In this document: positions 16,893-27,060 of the stretch, piece by piece
Layout: each line of letters begins with the position of its first letter
Position numbering within the stretch: the stretch's first letter is position 1
Assembly (NCBI RefSeq): GCF_051962475.1
Contig: NZ_JBQCCF010000056.1
Span: forward strand, 1 to 64,000
Length of the DNA: 64,000 bases
Source: Dyella_A sp051962475
GTDB taxonomy: Bacteria > Pseudomonadota > Gammaproteobacteria > Xanthomonadales > Rhodanobacteraceae
Direction: 5' to 3'
Translations under genes and position numbers: made by a program
Notes under the pieces: generated by a model
The model's input: the letters and a program-made list of their open reading frames with translations, nothing else
Told to the model about the DNA's origin: nothing
Databases searched by the model: none

Positions 16893-18104
16893 TCAACGCA
16901 TCGAGAGACGGTAGGCGCCGATGTGGCCCTTGATGTCTTCGACGTACACGGTGTCACCGATGACCAGCGGCTGGGCGCGGATCGCCTTCTTCGACAGGCG
17001 CTCGCGGGCGGCCAGGGCGCCGTCGCCGGTCTGCAGCCAGTGCACGTAACCCTCGATATCACCGACCACGACGTAGTTGCCCTGCACGGCCGGGCTGGTG
17101 AGCCAGCGATACTTGAGGGCGTCGTTCTTCCACTGGTCGGCGCCGCCGCTCTTGTCGAACGCCCACACCTGCGATTCGTCGTTCACCGCGTACACGGCGT
17201 TGCCCCCCACGTCGGGGGAGCCGAAGCTGGAGAACTCACGGTTCCACAGCGGGCGGCCGCTCGGGCCGTCGATTGCTTCGAGACTGCCGTGATAGGCGGT
17301 GCTGTAGAGCGTGGTGCCATCGAGCACCACCGCACCGTCGGCGTCGTTCAGGCGCTCGATGTCGGTGCGGCCCTCACCGCTGGCCAGGCGCTGCTCCCAC
17401 AGCTTGTCGCCGGTGTCCTGGCGCAGCGCGACGAGCTTGCCGTCGTCGGATCCGAAAAAGACTACGCCATTGGCCGCCAGGAGCGGACCATTGCCGCGCA
17501 CGCTCAGCAGCGGCACGTTGCCCTGGTCGTAGACCCAGCGACGATCGCCGGTGGCTTTGTCCAGCCCGTACACGCGCCCATCCTGGGTGCGCACCAGCAC
17601 CAGGTCGCCGACGATCACCGGCGCCGTGATCACCTCGGACTTGAGGTCCGCAGTCCAGCGCGGCGAGCCGTCCTTGGAGGACATGCCGTAGACGTGGCCA
17701 TCGAGCGTGCCGATCGCCAGCAGATCGCCCGACACCGCCGGACCACCCGCGTAGAAAGCATCCTTGCGCTTCTTATCGCCCCAGCCGAACCAGCCGTGGG
17801 TGCGCGACTTGTTCGACCAGAGCGTCTTGCCGCTTGCCGCGTCGAACGCCGCGACGTCGCCGTCGGTGCTGGCCGCGTAGAGCACGCCATCGACCACCGT
17901 CGGACGCATGCGTACGCCCGAGTCGCCAGCGCCGTCGCCGATGCGTGCGGTCCATAGCTCGGACACCTTGGCGGTGGCCTTGAAATCCTTGGCGAGCGGC
18001 GTGGGCGGCTCGATGTTGTCCTTCTTCTTGTTATGGCAGCCAGCGACGACTACCAGCGAGGACAACGCGATCAGCCAAACGCACTTCTTCAAAACCGGTT
18101 TCAT
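16893..18104 (-). CDS. bamB: Outer membrane protein assembly factor BamB (lipoprotein)
   Basis: BamB is a periplasmic lipoprotein of the BAM complex, which inserts beta-barrel proteins into the outer membrane. The 403-residue protein has a lipoprotein signal with lipobox VVAGC (lipidated C23) followed by Asn-His, not Asp at +2, so outer-membrane sorting is expected. The rest is an eight-bladed PQQ-like beta-propeller with repeats of the type GDRRWVYDQG and GKTLWSNKS. The ATG overlaps the yfgM stop by four bases. Confidence 0.95.
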   Translation of the reverse strand: MKPVLKKCVWLIALSSLVVVAGCHNKKKDNIEPPTPLAKDFKATAKVSELWTARIGDGAGDSGVRMRPTVVDGVLYAASTDGDVAAFDAASGKTLWSNKSRTHGWFGWGDKKRKDAFYAGGPAVSGDLLAIGTLDGHVYGMSSKDGSPRWTADLKSEVITAPVIVGDLVLVRTQDGRVYGLDKATGDRRWVYDQGNVPLLSVRGNGPLLAANGVVFFGSDDGKLVALRQDTGDKLWEQRLASGEGRTDIERLNDADGAVVLDGTTLYSTAYHGSLEAIDGPSGRPLWNREFSSFGSPDVGGNAVYAVNDESQVWAFDKSGGADQWKNDALKYRWLTSPAVQGNYVVVGDIEGYVHWLQTGDGALAARERLSKKAIRAQPLVIGDTVYVEDIKGHIGAYRLSMR

Positions 18105-18751
18105 GCACCCTGCTTCCCGGCCGTAGCCAGATCATCGATTTTCAGCTGCAGCGACGACCGCTGGGGCGCGTCTCCGCTCATTGCCGACAATGCCGACTGG
18201 TACGCCTTGCGCGCGTCGTCGACCCGGCCTAGCTTGACCAGCACGTCGCCGCGTAGTTCCTCGCGCAGCCCCTCGTACTGCTTGCCGGTGAGCTGGCCCA
18301 GCGTCGACAGCGCCTCTTCGCTCTTGCCCTGGGCAAACTGCACCTGCGCCAGGCGCAACTGGATCAGCGACTTCACGGCCGGATCCTCGCTGTGGGCAAG
18401 CGCCCATTCCAGCGAGCCACGTGCCTTGTCCAGCTCCTTCGCTTGCACTTGGCGACGCGCGCGCTCGCTGGTGGCGAAGACCGCATAGGTCGACTTGCTG
18501 AAATCCTTCTGCAGGCGATCGGTGAGCTGATCGGCGCTGGCGGTGTTGCCGACCGCTTCGGCCGACTGCACCTGCTGATACAACTGGGCGGCGGCCGCGC
18601 GATTGCTGGCCTGATGGTTACGCCACTGCTGCCAGCCGAAGATGCCGATCAGACCGATGGCAATACCGACGACGATGGACACGCCGTTCTCGCGCAGCCA
18701 CTTCTGTACGCGTTCGCTCTGTTCGTAATCGTCGTATGCGTCAAATGCCAT
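18101..18751 (-). CDS. SecYEG-associated chaperone-like protein YfgM (TPR)
   Basis: The 216-residue protein has a short cytoplasmic N-terminus, one membrane segment (about residues 23-41) and a periplasmic tetratricopeptide-like domain. This is the layout of YfgM, an ancillary subunit of the Sec translocon that works with periplasmic chaperones. It begins MAFDAYDDYEQSERVQKWLR, close to the family pattern. It is translationally coupled to bamB, the normal neighbour. Confidence 0.9.
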   Translation of the reverse strand: MAFDAYDDYEQSERVQKWLRENGVSIVVGIAIGLIGIFGWQQWRNHQASNRAAAAQLYQQVQSAEAVGNTASADQLTDRLQKDFSKSTYAVFATSERARRQVQAKELDKARGSLEWALAHSEDPAVKSLIQLRLAQVQFAQGKSEEALSTLGQLTGKQYEGLREELRGDVLVKLGRVDDARKAYQSALSAMSGDAPQRSSLQLKIDDLATAGKQGA

Positions 18752-18918
18752 GCCATCACCGTTAAGAGGCCGGCCGGCCCGCGCGGGGGGACCGGTGCCT
18801 GGATTGTGCCGAGAACGCCGCGCGCACGGGGCGCGCGATCAATGAGGGAGCATAACCGAAACCCGCCATCGAACGGCAGCGCACCGGAGCGGGCGCTGCA
18901 CCCGATCCGACACCCGAC

Positions 18919-19905
18919 TCAGGCGCCGCGGGGGACGACTTTGCCGTCCTCGAGGTCGAGGCGAAAATGGGCCACATTGGCACGGCGATAGGCGTCGAGG
19001 GGGAGCACCTGGCCGTCGACGCTCATCTGCGCGCCGCTGGCGTTGCCAAGGCGAATCTCCAGCGGCTGCTCGCTGTGGTAGGTCTTGTGACTGCCCGCGG
19101 GGAGCAGGCCGTACTCCAGCCGCGAACCGTCGGCCGCGATCACTTCGACCCAGCTGGCCTCGGCCAGCGAGAGCGTGAGGCTGTGCCCGGCCACGCCGTC
19201 GTCCACCGCGGGCACCGACACCGCCGGCGGCTTGACCGGATCCACGCTCATGTTCGGCACCATCGATGCGAGCAAGGGCTGGTCGTTGTCGGCGTGGCTG
19301 GTCGGCGTGGTGGCCGGCGCGACTGCCACCGCATCGGCAGCGGTCGAACCAGGCGTGGCGGCGCTGGCCGGCAGCTCCTGCTGCGCGACGGGCGAGGCGT
19401 CGAGCGGCGCGAAATGACTGATGTCGCGGTTGAGAGTGCCACGCACGCCCAGCCAGATCATCGGCACGATGATCACGGCGGTCAGCACCACATAGGTCGC
19501 CGCGGTGGCGTAGCGCTCGAGCAGGTAACGGGAATGCGAGATACCGCCGGTGGCCACCAGTTGCGGCTCATCCTGTCGACGGATGCGCGACACCTCAGCC
19601 TGGATCAGCGCATCGTCGAGCCCCAGATGGCGCCCGTACTTGGTGATGTAGCTGCCCAGATAGACCTGGTAGTCGATGCCGTCGTACTGGCCACCCTCTA
19701 GCTGGCGCAAAACACGTGCCGGCAACTTCAGCGCATGGCCGCAGGCTTCCAGGTCCAGGCCCTTCGCCTCGCGCGCGGCGCGCAGGCGACTGCCAAAACT
19801 AGGTTCAACGATCTGCCGCTGATCGGGAGTATCCATCGGGCCGTGAGGCGTGACGAAGTCCTGCTCACGGGGTTCCTGGCCGTGCAAGGGAGTCTGCTGG
19901 GTCAT
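18919..19905 (-). CDS. rodZ: RodZ-like cytoskeletal helix-turn-helix membrane protein
   Basis: RodZ links MreB to the cell-wall machinery and helps keep rod shape. The 328-residue protein has a cytoplasmic Xre-type helix-turn-helix domain (about residues 36-105, FGSRLRAAREAKGLDLEA), one membrane segment (about 134-153), an Ala/Pro/Thr-rich periplasmic linker, and a C-terminal DUF4115 beta domain (from about 235). The ATG overlaps the pilW stop by four bases. In many gammaproteobacteria ispG and hisS follow rodZ; here yfgM follows directly. Confidence 0.92.
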   Translation of the reverse strand: MTQQTPLHGQEPREQDFVTPHGPMDTPDQRQIVEPSFGSRLRAAREAKGLDLEACGHALKLPARVLRQLEGGQYDGIDYQVYLGSYITKYGRHLGLDDALIQAEVSRIRRQDEPQLVATGGISHSRYLLERYATAATYVVLTAVIIVPMIWLGVRGTLNRDISHFAPLDASPVAQQELPASAATPGSTAADAVAVAPATTPTSHADNDQPLLASMVPNMSVDPVKPPAVSVPAVDDGVAGHSLTLSLAEASWVEVIAADGSRLEYGLLPAGSHKTYHSEQPLEIRLGNASGAQMSVDGQVLPLDAYRRANVAHFRLDLEDGKVVPRGA

Positions 19906-20702
19906 GGACGGGCGGATTGGTCGATGTTGCGGGCCTGGTCCGAATCCGGAAACTGGCTCAGCAACCGCTGACGGTACGATTGGGCAGCATCCGTATTGCC
20001 CAGACGGGATTCAATCAGGTAGCCGAGCCGATAGGCATCGGGCGATGGCTGACCGAGCGCATCGAAACGCTGCAGGAAGGCACGAGCGCGGAAAGCGTCG
20101 CCGCTGTCGAAAAGCAGCTTGGCAAGCTGGAAAAGCGCCTCGCTGTTGTTCGGGTTCTTCTTCAGAGCGTCGCGGAAATCTTGCTGTGCGGCGACCACAC
20201 TGCTGCTCTTGAGCTGGCATACGCCTGCATTGGTAAGCGCTACGTCAGGTGTTTTGTAGAACGGGTCGGCCACGGCTTTGCGGAAATAGGTCTCTGCTTC
20301 CTGAGGCTTTCCGGTACGGCATAGAAAGGCACCGAGGTTGTTGTTCGGGCCGCCCTTGGCGGGCTCCAGCGCCACCGCACGACGGTAGTGCAGCTCGGCA
20401 TTGGGAAGGTCGTTGATGCGCTCGTAGACCACGGCGATCACGGTGTGAGCAGGCGCGTAGTCGTCATCGAACTGCAGCGCTTTGGTCAATTTTTCCATCG
20501 CCGTCTGGAGGTCGCCGCCTTCCAGATAGTGCTGTCCCAGTTCGGTGTGGATGCGCGCTGCGTCCTCGGCCTGTTGCGCTTTACTGGTACGCGGCAGGCG
20601 GTCACCCGAACTGCCCTCGCCCCCCGACTGGCTGCCGCCGGTACTGACGCACCCGGCGAGCAGTGCGCACAGCACCAGTCCTCCCCAACGATCAACCCGC
20701 AT
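19902..20702 (-). CDS. pilW: Type IV pilus biogenesis/stability lipoprotein PilW (PilF)
   Basis: PilW/PilF is an outer-membrane lipoprotein that helps the PilQ secretin assemble. The 266-residue protein has a signal peptide with lipobox LLAGC (lipidated C18) followed by tetratricopeptide repeats from about residue 45 to 240 (for example HTELGQHYLEGGDLQTAMEK). The start overlaps the 3' end of rlmN by 11 bases. Presence of this gene implies, but does not prove, that the organism makes type IV pili. Confidence 0.93.
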   Translation of the reverse strand: MRVDRWGGLVLCALLAGCVSTGGSQSGGEGSSGDRLPRTSKAQQAEDAARIHTELGQHYLEGGDLQTAMEKLTKALQFDDDYAPAHTVIAVVYERINDLPNAELHYRRAVALEPAKGGPNNNLGAFLCRTGKPQEAETYFRKAVADPFYKTPDVALTNAGVCQLKSSSVVAAQQDFRDALKKNPNNSEALFQLAKLLFDSGDAFRARAFLQRFDALGQPSPDAYRLGYLIESRLGNTDAAQSYRQRLLSQFPDSDQARNIDQSARP

Positions 20703-21843
20703 GGACAGCCCCCTGATCCAGACGTTTTTGGAATTCAGCCTGACGGCGCGTGCGATCCAGCACCTGTCCCTTCAGCTGACCGCAGGCGGCATCGATATCG
20801 TCGCCGCGGGTGCGACGAAGCATCGTGAGAATGCCGGCATTGAGCAACTGCGTCTGGAAAGCCCGGATCGTATCGGCATCCGAACGTTCGAAACGTGTTC
20901 CAGGAAACGGATTGAACGGAATCAGGTTCACTTTGCACGTCGGCAACCGACGCATGAACTTGATCAGCTGCCGCGCGTGCTCGGGCTGATCGTTGACACC
21001 CTTCATCAGGGTGTACTCGAAGGTAATCGAGGTGCGCGGCTTGCGCGCGATCCAGCGCTGGCAAGCCGCTTCGAGCTCGGCCAGCGGGTAGCGCTTGTTG
21101 AGCGGCACCAGCTCGGTGCGCAACTCGTCGTTGGCCGCGTGCAGCGAGACGGCCAGCGACACGTCGATGGTGTCCGACAGCTTGTCGATCATCGGCACCA
21201 GGCCGGCGGTGGACAGCGTCACGCGCTTGGACGCCAGGCCGAAGCCCAGGTCGTCGCGCATCAGGCTCATCGCCTTGGTGACGTTGTCGAAATTCAGCAG
21301 TGGCTCGCCCATGCCCATCATCACCACGTTGGTGATGCGGCGGTTCTGGTGGGTGATGTTGCCGAGGTATTTCGCCGCCACCCACATCTGGCCGATCACC
21401 TCGGCCGTGGACAGGTTGCGGTTGAAGCCCTGCGTCGCAGTCGAGCAGAACTGGCAATTGAGCCCGCAGCCGACCTGCGAGGACACGCACAGCGTGCCGC
21501 GGGTCGGCTCGGGGATGTACACCGCCTCGATGGCGTTGCCGCCATCCATGCCGAGCAGCCACTTGTGGGTGCCATCGGCGGCGGCCTTGTCGAACAACGT
21601 CTTCGGCGGACCGACGTAGCAGGTGGCCTCGAGCTTGGCGCGCAGCGCCTTGCCCACATCGGTCATCTTGCCGAAGTCGTCTTCCAGGTGATGGTAGATC
21701 CACTTCATCACCTGCTCGGCGCGATACGGCTTCTCGCCGATCTGCGTGAAGAAATCACGCAGACCCTGGCGATCGAAGTCGAGCAGGTTGACCTTGCCGC
21801 CAGCGGCGGTCGGATCGGAGGGAAGTTGCACCACCTGGTTCAC
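20692..21843 (-). CDS. rlmN: 23S rRNA (adenine-2503-C2)/tRNA-A37 methyltransferase RlmN
   Basis: RlmN is a radical SAM enzyme that methylates C2 of A2503 in 23S rRNA and A37 of some tRNAs. The 383-residue protein has the cluster motif C126-x3-C130-x2-C133 (CGLNCQFC), the GMGEPLLN SAM-contact motif, and the C-terminal catalytic cysteine in AACGQL. It sits between ndk and pilW, the usual arrangement, nine bases after the ndk stop. Confidence 0.97.
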   Translation of the reverse strand: MNQVVQLPSDPTAAGGKVNLLDFDRQGLRDFFTQIGEKPYRAEQVMKWIYHHLEDDFGKMTDVGKALRAKLEATCYVGPPKTLFDKAAADGTHKWLLGMDGGNAIEAVYIPEPTRGTLCVSSQVGCGLNCQFCSTATQGFNRNLSTAEVIGQMWVAAKYLGNITHQNRRITNVVMMGMGEPLLNFDNVTKAMSLMRDDLGFGLASKRVTLSTAGLVPMIDKLSDTIDVSLAVSLHAANDELRTELVPLNKRYPLAELEAACQRWIARKPRTSITFEYTLMKGVNDQPEHARQLIKFMRRLPTCKVNLIPFNPFPGTRFERSDADTIRAFQTQLLNAGILTMLRRTRGDDIDAACGQLKGQVLDRTRRQAEFQKRLDQGAVHAG

Positions 21844-21851
21844 GGCATGCC

Positions 21852-22277
21852 TCAGCGCGGAAAGACTTCCGTCTCGGCGAAGAAGTACGCGATCTCGACC
21901 TTGGCGGTCTCGGTCGCATCGGAACCGTGCACGGCGTTCGCGTCGATCGACTCGGCGAAATCGGCGCGGATCGTGCCCGGCTTGGCTTCCTTCGGATTGG
22001 TCGCGCCCATCAGGTCACGATGCGCCAGCACGGCGTTCTCGCCCTGCAGCACGCTGATCATCACCGGACCGGAGATCATGAACTCGACCAGCGCGTTGAA
22101 GAACGGGCGCTCCTTGTGCACGGCGTAGAAGCCTTCGGCTTCCTTGCGCGACAGGTGCTTCATCTTGGCAGCCACGATCTTCAGGCCGGCCTTCTCGAAG
22201 CGGGCGTAGATCTCGCCGACAACATTCTTGGCGACGGCGTCGGGCTTGATGATGGAAAGGGTGCGCTCCAGCGCCAT
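21852..22277 (-). CDS. ndk: Nucleoside diphosphate kinase
   Basis: Ndk passes the gamma phosphate of ATP to other nucleoside diphosphates through a phosphohistidine. The 141-residue protein starts MALERTLSIIKPDAVAKN and carries the active histidine in NAVHGSDA. Length is standard. It is the first gene of the ndk-rlmN-pilW-rodZ group and is divergent from the psrA-like regulator. Confidence 0.98.
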   Translation of the reverse strand: MALERTLSIIKPDAVAKNVVGEIYARFEKAGLKIVAAKMKHLSRKEAEGFYAVHKERPFFNALVEFMISGPVMISVLQGENAVLAHRDLMGATNPKEAKPGTIRADFAESIDANAVHGSDATETAKVEIAYFFAETEVFPR

Positions 22278-22426
22278 ACGGGTCTGCTCCGGGATACGGG
22301 GAAATGGGAAAAGGTTTTATGGCCGAACGAACCGGCAAAAAGCGCCAAATCCGACACGGAATGCGGATTTAGCTCACGAAAGTTTGACAGATTCTAGCTC
22401 AATCGCAACCGGCCTGCCGGCCGTCC

Positions 22427-22440
22427 CAAACGTTCGTTTG
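22427..22440. promoter_or_regulatory. PsrA-type operator, distal copy
   Basis: CAAACGTTCGTTTG is a perfect 14-bp palindrome that fits the described PsrA site of pseudomonads, (G/C)AAAC-N2-4-GTTTG(C/G). It lies about 70 bases before the psrA-like start codon, 27 bases upstream of the proximal copy, in the ndk/psrA divergent region. Confidence 0.65.
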
Positions 22441-22466
22441 ACTGCTGCGAAGCCGCGCGCGTATGC

Positions 22467-22482
22467 TCAAACGATCGTTTGA
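22467..22482. promoter_or_regulatory. PsrA-type operator, proximal copy
   Basis: TCAAACGATCGTTTGA is a perfect 16-bp palindrome ending 15 bases before the GTG start of the psrA-like gene. A bound repressor here would block transcription initiation or early elongation, as expected for autorepression. The same sequence with one mismatch occurs upstream of the fadH-like gene at 59740-59755. Confidence 0.75.
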
Positions 22483-22497
22483 TTCCTGCCCCGGGCG

Positions 22498-23124
22498 GTG
22501 GCCCTTGCCTTGAACAACCCGACCTCGACCAAGGAACGCATCCTCGCCGCCGCCGAAGCGTTGTTCGCCCAGCGCGGCTTCGACGGTGCGTCGTTGCGCC
22601 AGCTCACCGCGTCGGCCGGGGTCAATCTGGCAGCAGTGAACTATCACTTCGGCTCCAAGGAAAAACTGGTCGAGCAGGTATTCAAGCGTCGCCTGGATGC
22701 ACTGAACCAGCATCGCCTGGCCGAGCTGGACAAGATCGCGGGTCGACCCGGCACCACGCTCGAAGATGTGCTCGCCGCCTATATCCGCCCGGCGCTGGAA
22801 TTGTCCCACGAGGGTAACGGCTCGCTGTTCATGCGCGTGCTGGCGCGCGCCTTTGCCGAGCACGACGACACGCTGCGCCAGTTCCTGTCGGAGAACTACG
22901 GCCACGTCATGCGCCAGTTCACCGCCGAGTTCGCGCGACTGTTGCCGCATCTGGAAAAGGCCGAGCTGTACTGGCGCATCGATCTGGTCACCGGCGCCCT
23001 CACCCACGCGATGTCCGGCTTCGGCATGATCCAGCGCAAGGACAACGTCAGCGAGCAGCAGCACCGCGAGCAGACCGCCGCCCACCTGATCCGCTTCGCC
23101 GCCGCCGGCCTGAGCCACCCCTAG
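22498..23124 (+). CDS. psrA: TetR-family fatty-acid regulator, PsrA-like
   Basis: The 208-residue protein has a TetR helix-turn-helix at about residues 10-60, with GVNLAAVNYHFGSKEKLVEQ, a stretch very like PsrA of Pseudomonas. PsrA binds long-chain acyl molecules and represses itself and fadBA-type beta-oxidation genes. Two PsrA-type palindromes stand just upstream, and beta-oxidation genes follow at 23220-26989, which supports the call. The start is GTG at 22498; a TTG at 22510 with GGTGG before it is a real alternative. No separate promoter palindrome is visible before the next gene, so the regulator may be co-transcribed with its targets. Confidence 0.85.
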   Translation: MALALNNPTSTKERILAAAEALFAQRGFDGASLRQLTASAGVNLAAVNYHFGSKEKLVEQVFKRRLDALNQHRLAELDKIAGRPGTTLEDVLAAYIRPALELSHEGNGSLFMRVLARAFAEHDDTLRQFLSENYGHVMRQFTAEFARLLPHLEKAELYWRIDLVTGALTHAMSGFGMIQRKDNVSEQQHREQTAAHLIRFAAAGLSHP

Positions 23125-23219
23125 AAGACTGTCACCGGATCGCCACGGCGATCGGGTCGTGTTTGTTGTCCCTTTTTTGCCGAGTCCGATCTTTCGAGTT
23201 CGACCTTATGGAGAAGCCA

Positions 23220-25607
23220 ATGACCGCTGCACCAACCACCTCATCCGCGCTGCGCATCCGCAAGGCCGCGGTGCTGGGCGCCGGCGTGATGGGCGCGCAG
23301 ATCGCCGCGCACCTCACCAACGCCGGCGTCGAGACCGTGCTGTTCGACCTGCCCGCGAAGGAAGGTCCCAAGAGCGGCATCGCGCTCAAGGCGATCGAGA
23401 ACCTGAAGAAGCTCTCGCCTGCCCCGCTGGCCGACAAGAACCTCGCCGCGGCGATCATCCCGGCCAACTACGACGAGCATCTGGATCACCTGAAAGACGT
23501 CGATCTGGTGATCGAGGCGATCGCCGAGCGGATGGACTGGAAGCTCGATCTTTACAAGAAGATCGCCCCGCACGTTTCTGCCACCGCCGTGCTGGCCTCC
23601 AACACCTCGGGCCTGTCGATCAACGGCCTGGCCGAGGCGCTGCCGGAGGGGATGCGCCACCGCTTCACCGGCGTGCATTTCTTCAACCCGCCGCGTTACA
23701 TGCACCTGGTGGAAGTGATCCCCACCCGCCTCACCGACGCCGCCGTGGTCGAAGGGCTGGAGGCGTTCCTCACTACCACCGTCGGCAAGGGAGTGGTAAT
23801 CGCCAAGGACACGCCGAACTTCATCGGCAACCGGATCGGCGTGTTCTCGATTCTCTCGACGATGTATCACACCGAGCAGTTCAAGCTCGGCTTCGACACG
23901 GTGGACGCACTGACCGGCCCGGCACTGGGCCGCCCGAAGAGCGCCACCTACCGCACCGCCGACGTGGTAGGCCTGGACACCATGGCGCATGTCATCAAGA
24001 CCATGGCCGACACGCTGCCGGATGACCCCTGGCATCAGTACTTCCAGGCGCCGGTATGGCTCAAGGGCCTGATCGACAAGGGCGCGCTCGGGCAGAAGAC
24101 CGGCGCCGGCTTCTACCGCAAGGCCGGCAAGGACATCGTGGTGCTGGACGTGGCCAAGCAGGACTATCGCCCGTCCGAACAGAAGGCTTCCGACGAGGTC
24201 GCCGCGATCCTCGCGATCAAGGATCCGGCGGAGAAGTTCGGCAAGCTGCGCGCCTCCAGCGACCCGCAAGCGCAGTTCCTGTGGGCGATCTTCCGCGACC
24301 TGTTCCATTACACCGCCTACCACCTGGCCGACATCGCCGACACCGCGCGTGATGTCGACTTCGCGATCCGCTGGGGCTACGGCTGGAAGCTCGGTCCGTT
24401 CGAGACCTGGCAGGCTGCCGGCTGGCAGCAGGTGGCCGGCTGGATCGCCGAGGACATCGCCGCCGGCAAGGCCATGAGCAGCGCGCCCCTGCCCTCCTGG
24501 GTCACCGACGGTCGCGCCGGCGTGCACGGCAAGAACGGCTCGTGGTCGGCCAGCGCCGGTCAGTACAAGCCGCGCTCGAGCCACCCGGTCTACGCGCGTC
24601 AGCTGTTCCCCGATCCGATCCTGGGCGAGAAGTTCGACCAGGGCACCACGGTGTGGGAGAACGAGGGCGTCCGCCTGTGGACGCTGGGCGACGACGGCGT
24701 CGGCATCATTTCGTTCAAGACCAAGATGAACACGGTCAACGATTTCGTGCTCGATGGCGTGCAGCACGCGATCAAGCTGGCCGAAGAGAAGCTCAAGGCC
24801 GTGGTGATCTGGCAGACCGGCGAGCCGTTCTCCGCCGGCGCCGATCTCAAGGGCGCGCTCGGTTTGCTGCAGGCGGGCAAGTTCGACGACTTCGAGAAGA
24901 TGGTCGCCAACTTCCAAGCCACCAGCATGGCGATCAAGTATTCGCTGGTGCCTGTGGTATCGGCCGTGCGCGGCATGGCGTTCGGCGGTGGCTGCGAGTT
25001 CCAGATGCACTCGGCCCGTACGGTCGCCGCGCTGGAAAGCTACATCGGCCTGGTCGAGGCGGGCGTGGGCCTGCTGCCGGCCGGCGGTGGCCTGCACGAG
25101 CTGGCGGTGCGCGCGGCCAAGGCCAACCCGGCCGACCCGTTCGAAGAGCTGAAGAAGGTGTTCGAGACGGTCGCCATGGCCAAGGTTTCGGCCAGCGCGC
25201 TGGAAGCGAAGGCGATGGGCCTGCTGCGGCAGGACGATGTGATGGTGTTCAACAGCTACGAGCTGCTCTACATCGCCAAGAAGGTTGCCGCCGCGATGGC
25301 CGAGAGCGGCTACCGCCCGCCGCTGCCTGCGCGCGCCGTGCCGGTGGCCGGCGATGTCGGCACCGCCACCTTCAAGGCCTCGCTGGCCAACCTGCAGGAG
25401 GGCTACTTCGCCTCGCCGCACGACATCGACATTGCCGGCCGCATCGCCGACTGCCTGTGCGGTGGCGCGATCGAGCGCGGCTCGCAGGTGGACGAGGCCT
25501 GGCTGCTGGCATTGGAGCGCAAGCACTTCGTGGCGCTGGCGAAGACCGAGAAAACCCAGGCGCGCATCGCTCACACGATGAGCACCGGCAAGCCGCTGCG
25601 TAACTGA
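23220..25607 (+). CDS. 3-hydroxyacyl-CoA dehydrogenase/enoyl-CoA hydratase (FadN-type)
   Basis: This 795-residue bifunctional enzyme carries out the hydration and dehydrogenation steps of fatty-acid beta-oxidation. The order is dehydrogenase first (NAD loop VLGAGVMGAQIAAHL near residue 18, SNTSGLSI, HFFNPPRYMHLVE) and enoyl-CoA hydratase last (about 480-700, with GEPFSAGADLKG and GMAFGGGCEF). This is the order of FadN-type proteins and the reverse of E. coli FadB. The start at 23220 has GGAG six bases ahead; an in-frame ATG at 23208 lacks such a site. The thiolase gene follows. Confidence 0.94.
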   Translation: MTAAPTTSSALRIRKAAVLGAGVMGAQIAAHLTNAGVETVLFDLPAKEGPKSGIALKAIENLKKLSPAPLADKNLAAAIIPANYDEHLDHLKDVDLVIEAIAERMDWKLDLYKKIAPHVSATAVLASNTSGLSINGLAEALPEGMRHRFTGVHFFNPPRYMHLVEVIPTRLTDAAVVEGLEAFLTTTVGKGVVIAKDTPNFIGNRIGVFSILSTMYHTEQFKLGFDTVDALTGPALGRPKSATYRTADVVGLDTMAHVIKTMADTLPDDPWHQYFQAPVWLKGLIDKGALGQKTGAGFYRKAGKDIVVLDVAKQDYRPSEQKASDEVAAILAIKDPAEKFGKLRASSDPQAQFLWAIFRDLFHYTAYHLADIADTARDVDFAIRWGYGWKLGPFETWQAAGWQQVAGWIAEDIAAGKAMSSAPLPSWVTDGRAGVHGKNGSWSASAGQYKPRSSHPVYARQLFPDPILGEKFDQGTTVWENEGVRLWTLGDDGVGIISFKTKMNTVNDFVLDGVQHAIKLAEEKLKAVVIWQTGEPFSAGADLKGALGLLQAGKFDDFEKMVANFQATSMAIKYSLVPVVSAVRGMAFGGGCEFQMHSARTVAALESYIGLVEAGVGLLPAGGGLHELAVRAAKANPADPFEELKKVFETVAMAKVSASALEAKAMGLLRQDDVMVFNSYELLYIAKKVAAAMAESGYRPPLPARAVPVAGDVGTATFKASLANLQEGYFASPHDIDIAGRIADCLCGGAIERGSQVDEAWLLALERKHFVALAKTEKTQARIAHTMSTGKPLRN

Positions 25608-25659
25608 TAGGCGTTGCGACCGACCCACTCCATCACCGGAAACCCCGAAGCCGCCGAAC

Positions 25660-25736
25660 GTCATCCCCGCGCAAGCGGGGATCCATCTTGATCTGACGCC
25701 AGAAACACGATGGATTCCCGCGTTCGCGGGAATGAC
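25660..25736. repeat. Inverted repeat with TCATYCCCGCG arms
   Basis: Two near-complementary 28-bp arms (25660-25687 and 25709-25736) flank a 21-base spacer. Each arm begins or ends with GTCATCCCCGCG or GTCATTCCCGCG and contains an inner hairpin (CCCCGCGCAAGCGGGG, CCCGCGTTCGCGGG). This type of palindromic element occurs in many proteobacterial genomes. It sits between the fadN-type gene and the thiolase gene and could adjust their relative mRNA levels. Confidence 0.85.
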
Positions 25737-25780
25737 GAACAAAAAAGCCCGGCTTCGAGGTCACTCAAAGGAAACAGACC

Positions 25781-26989
<1,209 letters not shown>

Positions 26990-27006
26990 GGCTACCGCTG
27001 CCGCTA

Positions 27007-27043
27007 CGAAAAAGGCGTCGCATCGCTGCGGCGCCTTTTTTTG
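27007..27043 (+). terminator. Rho-independent terminator after the thiolase gene
   Basis: AAAAAGGCGTCGC, a short loop and GCGGCGCC form a GC stem that runs into TTTTTTT. It lies about 18 bases after the thiolase stop and closes the psrA-fadN-fadA unit. Confidence 0.8.
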
Positions 27044-27060
27044 CGTTGTTCCAGGCCTGC

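Noticed and set aside
23241..25742. Long antisense open frame of over 800 codons opposite the fadN-type gene
   Set aside because: It is rich in His, Gly, Arg and Val with no domain, and the sense gene is clear. Long antisense frames are expected in GC-rich DNA. The same applies to frames opposite rpsA, fadH, guaA, guaB and the MFS genes.
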